This document shows positions 1-5,170 of a stretch of DNA of 6,820 bases, piece by piece. Location of the stretch: the NCBI GenBank assembly GCA_023424585.1, contig JAFADT010000728.1, positions 1 through 6,820 of the forward strand, written 5' to 3'. Position numbers and translations under genes: made by a program. The notes below the pieces were generated by a model. The model was not told the origin of the DNA. It worked only from the letters and a program-made list of their open reading frames with translations, and did not search any database. Position 1 is the first letter of the stretch; each line of letters begins with the position of its first letter. Source of the stretch: Pseudomonadota bacterium (GTDB lineage Bacteria; Myxococcota; Myxococcia; Myxococcales; Myxococcaceae).

Positions 1-1046
1 TCCGTCACCTCCAGGTAGTCCACCCCGGACAGCGACGAGCGCGGCTTCGGCGTCTCCGTGCGCGGCCTCAAGCCCTTCACCGCGGCGGCGAGCGCCTCGA
101 TGTGGCCCGCGTGCGTGCCGCAACAGCCGCCCACCACGTTGATCCAGCCGTTGTCACAGAAGCGCCGGAGCGACCGGGCAATCATCTCCGGCGACTCCAG
201 GTACTGGCCGTTCTCGTCCGGCAGGCCCGCGTTGGGCACGCACGACACCGGGAACGGGCTCATGGACGACAGCGACCGGATGTGGTCCGTCATGAAGTCC
301 GGGCCCGTGGCGCAGTTGAGCCCCAGGTACAGCAGCTCCGTGTGCTCCAGCGACGCGGCCAGGCTCTCCACGGACTGGCCCGCGAGCATCGTGCCCATGG
401 GCTCGATGGTCCCGGACACCGCCACCGGCACCCGCCAGCCCAGCTTCTTGAACGCCCGGTCGATGCCCAGCAGCGCCGCCTTCACGTTGCGCGTGTCCTG
501 CGCCGTCTCCACCAGCAGGTAGTCCGCTCCGCCCACCGCGAGCGCCTCCGCCTGCACGGCGAAGTTGTCCACCAGCTCCTCGAAGGTGATGCCGCCGGTG
601 ACGCTGATGGCCTTGGTGGTGGGGCCGATGGAGCCCGCCACCCAGCGCATCCGGCCGTCCTTCGCCTCCGCCGCCTTCGCGGCCTTCAGCGCCAGGCGGG
701 ACGCGGCGACGTTGATCTCATGCGCCTTGTGGCCCAGCTCGAACTCCGCCAGCACCACCGGCGTGCCGCCGAAGCTGTCCGTCTCCGTCACGTCCGCGCC
801 CGCGGCGAAGTACTTCGCGTGGATGCCCTCGATGACGTCCGGGCGGGTGAGGACCAGGTGCTCGTTGCAGCCCTCGTACTCCGCGCCGCCGAAGTCCGCC
901 GCCACCAGGTGGTGGCCCTGGAGGAGCGTGCCCATGGCGCCGTCCAGCACCAGGATGCGCTCGCGCATCGCGGCCAGGAGCGCCTCCACGCGCTGGCCGT
1001 GCTCCCCGGGGGGAAGCGGCAGGGGGTGGGCGAGGTGGCTCGTCAT
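1..1046 (-). CDS. metH: Cobalamin-dependent methionine synthase MetH, N-terminal part (cut by window edge)
   Basis: Cytoplasmic enzyme that moves a methyl group from methyltetrahydrofolate through cobalamin to homocysteine, making methionine. The 348 visible codons hold the whole homocysteine-binding barrel: DGAMGT at residues 35-40, GSIGPT in the middle, GLNC with Cys245, and GGCCGT with Cys308-Cys309. These three cysteines match the zinc ligands known in the E. coli enzyme (247, 310, 311). After the barrel comes a proline/charged linker and an LSG motif like the one leading into the pterin-binding domain of full-length MetH, so a stand-alone homocysteine methyltransferase is less likely. 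The pterin, cobalamin and reactivation domains would lie beyond the left edge and cannot be verified. The start ATG (1046-1044) overlaps the stop of the ArsR-methyltransferase gene as ATGA, with GGAG 10 bases upstream, so translation is probably coupled. No cobalamin riboswitch is visible before the operon. Confidence 0.93.
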   Translation of the reverse strand, partial: MTSHLAHPLPLPPGEHGQRVEALLAAMRERILVLDGAMGTLLQGHHLVAADFGGAEYEGCNEHLVLTRPDVIEGIHAKYFAAGADVTETDSFGGTPVVLAEFELGHKAHEINVAASRLALKAAKAAEAKDGRMRWVAGSIGPTTKAISVTGGITFEELVDNFAVQAEALAVGGADYLLVETAQDTRNVKAALLGIDRAFKKLGWRVPVAVSGTIEPMGTMLAGQSVESLAASLEHTELLYLGLNCATGPDFMTDHIRSLSSMSPFPVSCVPNAGLPDENGQYLESPEMIARSLRRFCDNGWINVVGGCCGTHAGHIEALAAAVKGLRPRTETPKPRSSLSGVDYLEVT

Positions 1047-1939
1047 GACGGTTTGACTCCGGTCAGCAGGAAGACGCGGAAGGGACTGGCCCCGTCGCGC
1101 GCGTGCGTCTCGCGGGTGAACGACGTGAAGCCGGCCTCGCGAAGGGCCTCTTCAAGGACTTCGGGCGAAAACCCCAGGTGCCGGTGGCCCAACCGCTCCA
1201 GCACCCACTTCTCCTCGTGCGGCATCAGCTCCAGCACCACCAACCGGCCCCCCGGCTTGAGCAGCCGCGCGGCCTCCGCCACCACCGCCGCGGGAGCCTC
1301 CACGTGGTGCAGGCTCTGCGAAATCACCACCAGGTCCATGCACCCGCCCTGGAGCGACAGCCGGTGCAGGTCCTCGCGCAGGAAGGTGATGTTGGTGAGT
1401 TCGTCGCGGGAGGCCAGAGTTCGAGCCTGGGACAGCGCGTCCTCGCTCTGGTCGATGGCCCACACCTGCCTCGCCCACCGGGCCATGGCCCGGCTGAACA
1501 CGCCCGTGCCGCAGCCGAAGTCCGCCACGTCCAGCGGCGGCAGCAGCGACGCCAGCGCCCCCGCCCAGAGGAACCACGACTGGCCCGGCTCCAACAGCCG
1601 CTCGTTGAGCGCCTGCCGGTCCTCCCGCGCGCGCAGCAGGTCGCTGAGCCGCGCGGAGTCCCCCGCCGCGTCCTCCGCCTCGCGCGCCAGCCGGATGAGC
1701 GGCCAGCGCGGGTCCTCCGACTCCAGGGCCAGCGAGTAATACGTGAACCCCGCCTGCCGCTCCTCCCGGATGAGCCCCAGCCCCTTCAGCTTCGACAGGT
1801 GATGCGACACCGACGACTGCGCCACCCCCACCAGCGACACGAGCTCCGTCACGTTCAGCGGCGCCTGGGCCACCAGGCGCAGGATGCGCAGCCGCGTCGT
1901 GTCCCCCAGGACACGGAAGGATTGGGAGAGGACATCCAT
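1043..1939 (-). CDS. ArsR-family regulator fused to SAM-dependent methyltransferase
   Basis: This 298-residue protein has two domains. Residues 1-75 form an ArsR-type winged helix (LGDTTRLRIL at 11-20, recognition helix QSSVSHHLSKLKGLGLI at 41-57). The metal-binding cysteine motif of arsenic/zinc sensors is absent, so a metal ligand is unlikely. Residues about 115-298 form a class I methyltransferase: motif I VADFGCGTG at 138-146, acidic residue D163 after strand 2, DLVVISQSLHHV at 202-213, and LLKPGGRLVVLEL at 226-238. The SAM pocket therefore looks intact. The gene precedes metH with an ATGA overlap. ArsR regulators of methionine-cycle genes (SahR, responding to S-adenosylhomocysteine) are known in Proteobacteria, so control of metH by SAH or SAM is a reasonable inference, but whether the domain catalyses methylation or only senses is unknown. 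The start is fixed: an in-frame TGA lies four codons upstream, and no Shine-Dalgarno precedes the ATG. Confidence 0.9.
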   Translation of the reverse strand: MDVLSQSFRVLGDTTRLRILRLVAQAPLNVTELVSLVGVAQSSVSHHLSKLKGLGLIREERQAGFTYYSLALESEDPRWPLIRLAREAEDAAGDSARLSDLLRAREDRQALNERLLEPGQSWFLWAGALASLLPPLDVADFGCGTGVFSRAMARWARQVWAIDQSEDALSQARTLASRDELTNITFLREDLHRLSLQGGCMDLVVISQSLHHVEAPAAVVAEAARLLKPGGRLVVLELMPHEEKWVLERLGHRHLGFSPEVLEEALREAGFTSFTRETHARDGASPFRVFLLTGVKPS

Positions 1940-1941
1940 AT

Positions 1942-1968
1942 CGAGCCATCAACATATATCGATGCTCG
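1942..1968. promoter_or_regulatory. Putative ArsR-type operator (imperfect dyad)
   Basis: The core at 1948-1963 reads ATCAACATATATCGAT, an imperfect palindrome with 6 of 8 base pairs matching; both mismatches keep purine against pyrimidine (ATCRAYATATRTYGAT). Outside it, CGAGC (1942-1946) and GCTCG (1964-1968) add five more matched pairs, offset by one extra base (1947). The element is AT-rich in a GC-rich background, covers the putative -10 of the ArsR-methyltransferase gene and ends two bases before its start codon. A further ATATCGA copy at 1938-1944 repeats the one at 1956-1962 with an 18-base period. Autorepression by the adjacent ArsR protein is an inference. Confidence 0.5.
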
Positions 1969-1981
1969 GGCCCGGCCACAA
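1953..1981 (-). promoter_or_regulatory. Putative sigma-70-type promoter of the ArsR-methyltransferase/metH operon
   Basis: On the minus strand a -35-like TTGTGG (1981-1976) is followed after exactly 17 bases by a -10-like TATATG (1958-1953). Transcription would start near 1946, only about seven bases before the ATG at 1939. That fits the absence of a Shine-Dalgarno and suggests a leaderless or nearly leaderless mRNA. Match to consensus is 3/6 and 4/6, so this is a candidate only. Confidence 0.4.
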
Positions 1982-1990
1982 TGCCCCCAC

Positions 1991-2005
1991 CAACGCATTG
2001 CGTTG
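1991..2005. promoter_or_regulatory. Perfect 15-bp palindrome, candidate operator
   Basis: CAACGCA (1991-1997), a central T, then TGCGTTG (1999-2005) form a perfect seven-base-arm inverted repeat. It abuts and slightly overlaps the -35-like hexamer of the patatin gene. Its centre is about 42 bases from the centre of the ArsR-type dyad. Its sequence is unlike that dyad, so a different regulator, or a chance palindrome, is possible. Confidence 0.4.
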
Positions 2006-2032
2006 CCTTGAGGCGCACCCATCCCGTAAAAA
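2003..2032 (+). promoter_or_regulatory. Putative promoter of the patatin-like gene, possibly leaderless
   Basis: A TTGCCT (2003-2008) and a TAAAAA (2027-2032) are spaced by 18 bases. The -10 ends six bases before the ATG at 2039, so transcription would begin at or next to the start codon. No Shine-Dalgarno is present before the gene, which supports a leaderless transcript. The hexamers are weak matches. Confidence 0.3.
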
Positions 2033-2038
2033 TCCGAA

Positions 2039-2917
2039 ATGGCTCCCTCCTCCACGTTGCACTCCCTGCTCGAAGGCAAGCGGTTCGGGCTGGTCCTGTC
2101 CGCGGGCTACTTCGGCTTCTACGGCCATGCGGGCTTCCTCAAGGGGCTGCATGCCTCCGGCCTGCGGCCGCACGCCTACGCGGGCACGTCCGCGGGCGGG
2201 ATGGTGGCGGCGTACGCGGCGGCGGGGATGCCCATGACGGCGCTGGAGGAGCTGGTGCTGCGCCAGACGCGGGCCAACTTCTGGGACCCGGACCCCGTCG
2301 GGGCGGTGCTGAACGTGGCGTCGCAGGGGCACGGCTTCACGGGCCTGCTCAAGGGCGAGCGCTTCCGGCGCCTCCTGGAGACCACGCTGCCGGTGTCCAC
2401 CTTCGAGGACCTGCCGCACCCGCTGCTGCTCACGGCGGCCAACCTCACCCACGGCACGCACCAAGTGTTCACCACGGGGGAGCTGGCCCCGCGCGTCCAC
2501 GCCACCTGCGCGTACCCGGGCCTGTTCCGGGCGGTGCCCCTGGACGGCCAGCTGTTCTGGGACGGCGGCCTGGTGGACAAGGCGCCCGCGCTGTCGCTCC
2601 AGGAGAGCGCCATCGGCAAGGACCTGGACGCCATCCTCGTGCACTTCCTGCCCAGCCGGACGCGCAAGGTGGTGGGCGGCCCCATGGCCTATCCGCAGGG
2701 CCTGGCCGCCGGGTCCGCCGCGCTCCGGCGCGACCACTTCCGCCTCCAGCTCACCGTGCTCCAGACGCGCGACGTGCCCGTCTACGTCGTCGTCTCCAAC
2801 CTGCCCCCGGTGACGCCCGCCACGCTGGAGCGGGGCTTCGACGCCCTGGACCAGGCCCGGCTGTCCGCCGAGCGCGCCCTGGCCCGGCCGCCCGTGCCCT
2901 TCGAGCAGAGCACCTGA
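2039..2917 (+). CDS. Patatin-like phospholipase family protein
   Basis: A 292-residue protein with the patatin fold signature, predicted to be a lipid acyl hydrolase (phospholipase A or lysophospholipase type). The nucleophile elbow is GTSAGG, residues 49-54, with Ser51. The second dyad residue is Asp175 in WDGGLVDKAP (174-183). The oxyanion loop at the N-terminus is divergent: where most patatins have GGGx(R/K)G, this one reads SAGYFG (21-26), so the first two glycines and the basic residue are missing. There is no signal peptide or membrane segment, so a cytoplasmic location is expected unless it is exported by another route. The start is the only one possible: in-frame TAA at 2027-2029 precedes the ATG, and no Shine-Dalgarno is seen. 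It is divergent from the ArsR-methyltransferase/metH operon with 99 bp between starts, so shared control is possible. Substrate is unknown; the divergent loop leaves some doubt about activity. Confidence 0.88.
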   Translation: MAPSSTLHSLLEGKRFGLVLSAGYFGFYGHAGFLKGLHASGLRPHAYAGTSAGGMVAAYAAAGMPMTALEELVLRQTRANFWDPDPVGAVLNVASQGHGFTGLLKGERFRRLLETTLPVSTFEDLPHPLLLTAANLTHGTHQVFTTGELAPRVHATCAYPGLFRAVPLDGQLFWDGGLVDKAPALSLQESAIGKDLDAILVHFLPSRTRKVVGGPMAYPQGLAAGSAALRRDHFRLQLTVLQTRDVPVYVVVSNLPPVTPATLERGFDALDQARLSAERALARPPVPFEQST

Positions 2918-2952
2918 GCGGCTCCGCACGCCTGCCTGCTTCAACGCGGGCC

Positions 2953-2999
2953 GAATAGAACAACAGCACAGAAATAACAGAATAGTCAGATTTAAACGA
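2953..2999. promoter_or_regulatory. A-rich island upstream of the protease gene, probable promoter region
   Basis: About 32% GC over 47 bases in a window of about 70% GC. It contains short direct repeats: GAATAG at 2953-2958 and 2980-2985, AACAG at 2962-2966 and 2976-2980, and ACAGAA at 2968-2973 and 2977-2982. It ends in ATTTAAAC. No convincing -35/-10 pair could be assigned, although AATAGT (2981-2986) and TTTAAA (2991-2996) are -10-like. An UP-like element or activator site for the protease promoter is plausible. No clear terminator for the patatin gene lies before it. Confidence 0.4.
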
Positions 3000-3011
3000 C
3001 AGATCGGCGTG

Positions 3012-3051
3012 GCATGGTGGGGATGCTGTCCATCCCGGAGGAAGTCCATGC
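3012..3051 (+). promoter_or_regulatory. Ribosome binding site and nested hairpin at the protease start
   Basis: A strong Shine-Dalgarno GGAGGA (3037-3042) lies five bases before ATG 3048 and decides that start over a GTG 13 codons upstream. Immediately before it a perfect hairpin can form: GGGATG (3020-3025), loop CTGTC, CATCCC (3031-3036). An outer stem, GCATGG (3012-3017) with CCATGC (3046-3051), would include the start codon, leaving the Shine-Dalgarno in a bulge. A role in translation control is inference. Confidence 0.5.
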
Positions 3052-4649
3052 TGAAGTCGACGCTGTCCCCGCGCCCCCTGCGTGGCGCGGTCATGGCTGT
3101 GTCCCTGCTGGCGTTGGCCCCCGCTGCTGGCGCCGCGCCCGCGCTGACGCCGCGCGCGCTCCTGGCGAAGCCCACGGGCCGGGAGCTGCCCGCGGGGACG
3201 TTCGTGGAGCGGCTGGTGGTGAAGTTCCACGAGGGCAGCCACGTCCGCCTGCGCGGCGGCGCGCTGCGCGCCCTGTCCTCGGAGCGCAGCGCCAGCGAGC
3301 AAGCGCTCCTGGCCGGCCTGCGCCTGGACGCGGCGCGCGTGGAGGCGGACCTGGCGGAGGTGGTGGCGCTCCTGGAGCGCGCGCCGCGCATCGGGGCGCT
3401 GGGCCGGGTGTTCCAGGCGGAGGAGGCCGCGCTGGACGCGAGCAAGCAGTCCGGTGAGCAGGCGAGCGGCGAGCAGCTGGCGGACCTGAACCTGTACTTC
3501 GAGGTCCCGCTGTTGCCCGGCACCACCGCGGACACCGTGGCGGACCTGGTGGCGGCGCTCAACCGCGTCGAGAGCGTGGAGACGGCCTACGCGGCGCCGC
3601 CCCCGGAGCCGGCGATGGTGAACTTCGGCATGGAGGCGGGGCTGCGCGCGCTGCTGGCCGCGGCGGACCTGCCGCCCACCACGCCGCTGTACCAGACCAA
3701 CCAGGGCTACCTCAACGCGGCGCCCTCCGGCGTCAACGCCACGTACGCGTGGACGGTGGCGGGCGGCCGGGGCACCAACGTGAGGTTCGTGGACATCGAG
3801 GGCGCCTGGCGCACCACGCACGAGGACTTCCCCACGTTCTTCCGCGTGGGCGGCACGCAGTACAACGACCTGGCCTGGCGCAACCACGGCACCGCGGTGC
3901 TGGGGGAGATCGTGGGCGCGTCCAATGGCTACGGCGTGACGGGCATCGCCAACGCGGCGACGCCGGGAGTGGAGGCCATTGGCGCGCAGAACACCGCGAG
4001 CGCCATCACCAACGCGGCGGCCGCGGTGGGCGCGGGCGGCGTCATCCTCATCGAGCTGCACGCGGGCGGGCCCTCGGACGGCACGGCCTGCACGTGCAAC
4101 ACGTCCCAGTGCAACTTCATCGCGATGGAGTACTGGCAGGACAACTACGACGCCATCCGCAACGCCACCGCCAACGGCGTCATCGTGGTGGAGGCGGCGG
4201 GCAACGGCAGCGCGAACCTGGACGCGGCCGCGTACGGCGGCCGGTTCAACCCGGCCACGCGCGACTCGGGGGCCATCCTCGTGGGCGCCAGCACCGCCAC
4301 CACGCGCGTGCCCATGTGCTGGACCAACTTCGGCCAGCGCGTGAACGTGCACGGCTGGGGTGAGTCCGTCGTCTCCACCGGCTACGGCGACCGCTTCGGC
4401 AGCGCCTACGGCGAGGACCAGTACTACACGTCCACCTTCAGCGGCACCTCCAGCGCGTCGCCCATCATCGTGGGCACCGCCGTCAGCGCCCAGGGCGTGG
4501 CGAAGGCCAACGGCCGGCTGCTGACGTCCGTGCAGATGCGCGGCCTGCTGCGCAACAACGGCACGGCGCAGGCTGCGGACTCGCGGCAGATCGGCCCGCT
4601 GCCGGACCTGCAGAAGGCCCTGCCCAAGGTCATCTCCGGCAACTACTGA
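3048..4649 (+). CDS. Secreted subtilisin-like serine protease (peptidase S8) with N-terminal propeptide
   Basis: A 533-residue preproprotein. Residues 1-31 are a Sec signal peptide (basic start, hydrophobic MAVSLLALAPA, cleavage likely near AGAAPA). Residues about 32-212 look like a long propeptide: it opens with FVERLVVKFHEG, has a helical, charged middle, and ends with a strand-like segment VESVETAYAAPPPEPA (175-190). The catalytic domain follows, from about YQTNQGYLN (215): Asp249 in FVDIEGAW, His280 in NHGTAVLGEI, oxyanion Asn386 in AAGNG, and Ser468 in FSGTSSASP. The full triad is present. The Asp motif is DIEGAW instead of the usual D-T/S-G. Cys348, Cys350, Cys355 and Cys424 could form two disulfides, fitting an extracellular enzyme. 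The protein ends just after the catalytic domain, with no C-terminal extension. It is not like PopC of Myxococcus, which is secreted without a signal peptide. Likely role: extracellular protein degradation (predation or nutrition) or processing; substrate unknown. It appears monocistronic. Confidence 0.93.
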   Translation: MLKSTLSPRPLRGAVMAVSLLALAPAAGAAPALTPRALLAKPTGRELPAGTFVERLVVKFHEGSHVRLRGGALRALSSERSASEQALLAGLRLDAARVEADLAEVVALLERAPRIGALGRVFQAEEAALDASKQSGEQASGEQLADLNLYFEVPLLPGTTADTVADLVAALNRVESVETAYAAPPPEPAMVNFGMEAGLRALLAAADLPPTTPLYQTNQGYLNAAPSGVNATYAWTVAGGRGTNVRFVDIEGAWRTTHEDFPTFFRVGGTQYNDLAWRNHGTAVLGEIVGASNGYGVTGIANAATPGVEAIGAQNTASAITNAAAAVGAGGVILIELHAGGPSDGTACTCNTSQCNFIAMEYWQDNYDAIRNATANGVIVVEAAGNGSANLDAAAYGGRFNPATRDSGAILVGASTATTRVPMCWTNFGQRVNVHGWGESVVSTGYGDRFGSAYGEDQYYTSTFSGTSSASPIIVGTAVSAQGVAKANGRLLTSVQMRGLLRNNGTAQAADSRQIGPLPDLQKALPKVISGNY

Positions 4650-4657
4650 CGCCTGAC

Positions 4658-4713
4658 GAGGGCCGCCGACCTCCACGCGCGGCCCTCCGGACCCTCGGGT
4701 GCGGAGGGCCGCG
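4658..4713. terminator. Bidirectional terminator-like hairpin between convergent genes
   Basis: CGCGGCCCTCCG (4678-4689) and CGGAGGGCCGCG (4702-4713) form a perfect 12-bp stem with a 12-base loop, in the 77-base gap between the protease stop and the convergent CoA-binding gene's stop. The left arm can instead pair with an earlier GAGGGCCGC (4658-4666) over nine bases, so two alternative hairpins exist. The following tract GTCGTTCC is a poor U-run, so intrinsic termination is likely but not certain. The symmetry would serve both strands. Confidence 0.65.
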
Positions 4714-4726
4714 GTCGTTCCTGGCG

Positions 4727-5170
4727 TCAGCGCCCGCTGTAGCGGCGGTGGTCCACCATCAGGCAGCGGTCCTGCACCACGCGGATGCCGGCGGCCGCCA
4801 GCCTCCTCGCCGCGGCGTCGTTGCGGATGCCGGACTGGAACCACACCGCCTTGGGCTTCTTCGCGATGATGTCGTCCACGTGCTGGTCGATGTCGCCCGG
4901 CCGGCGGAACACGTCCACCACGTCGATGTCGCCCGGGATGTCCACCAGCCGCCGGTACACCGGCTTGCCCAGGATGACCTTCGCGTCCGGGTAGTAGACA
5001 GGCACCGGCACCACGTCCACGCCCGTCTTCGCCAGGTACTCCGGCACGTAGTACGCGGGCTGGGCGGAGTGGTCCTCCGTCTTGATGCCCAGCACCGCCA
5101 CCCGCTTCGCCTCCTGCACCACGCGCTTCACACCCGCGTCGTCCTCGATGAGGTACTCGTCGTGGCTCAT
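4727..5170 (-). CDS. CoA-binding domain protein (YccU-like)
   Basis: A 147-residue cytoplasmic protein made almost entirely of one Rossmann-like CoA-binding domain of the small YccU type. Typical landmarks, in order: RVAVLGIK (23-30), a segment ending in YLAKTGVDVVPV, ILGKPVYRRLVDIP (66-79), DVVDVFRRP (83-91), AVWFQSGIRN (108-117), and the C-terminal VVQDRCLMVDH (131-141). This family is related to the nucleotide-binding part of succinyl-CoA synthetase, but small single-domain members have no firmly known reaction. The start ATG (5170-5168) overlaps the TGA of the upstream lipoprotein gene (ATGA), with a good AGGAGGA Shine-Dalgarno inside the lipoprotein's last codons, so the two are translationally coupled. 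The length is normal for the family. The functional link between a CoA-binding protein and an envelope lipoprotein is not known. Confidence 0.9.
   Translation of the reverse strand: MSHDEYLIEDDAGVKRVVQEAKRVAVLGIKTEDHSAQPAYYVPEYLAKTGVDVVPVPVYYPDAKVILGKPVYRRLVDIPGDIDVVDVFRRPGDIDQHVDDIIAKKPKAVWFQSGIRNDAAARRLAAAGIRVVQDRCLMVDHRRYSGR

Noticed and set aside
102..1739. A 545-codon plus-strand frame opposite metH and the ArsR fusion
   Set aside because: No recognisable motif, His/Arg/Ala-rich composition, and antisense to two clearly conserved proteins.
3010..3026. Possible sigma-54 promoter (TGGCAT ... TGC) before the protease
   Set aside because: The GG and GC elements are separated by 12 bases rather than the required 10, and the site would lie too close to the start codon.
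3009..3047. GTG at 3009 as the start of the protease, adding 13 residues
   Set aside because: It would put MAWWGCCPSRRKS before the signal peptide, has no ribosome site, and the strong GGAGGA serves ATG 3048.
1949..3562. A 537-codon minus-strand frame across the patatin and protease genes
   Set aside because: Low-complexity Arg/Ser/Ala-rich translation running across two well-supported plus-strand genes and a spacer; shadow frame.
2751..4844. A 697-codon open frame on the minus strand, opposite the protease
   Set aside because: Its translation is Arg/Ala/Gly/His-rich without any domain, and it lies antisense to a protease with all catalytic motifs. It is a GC-rich shadow frame.
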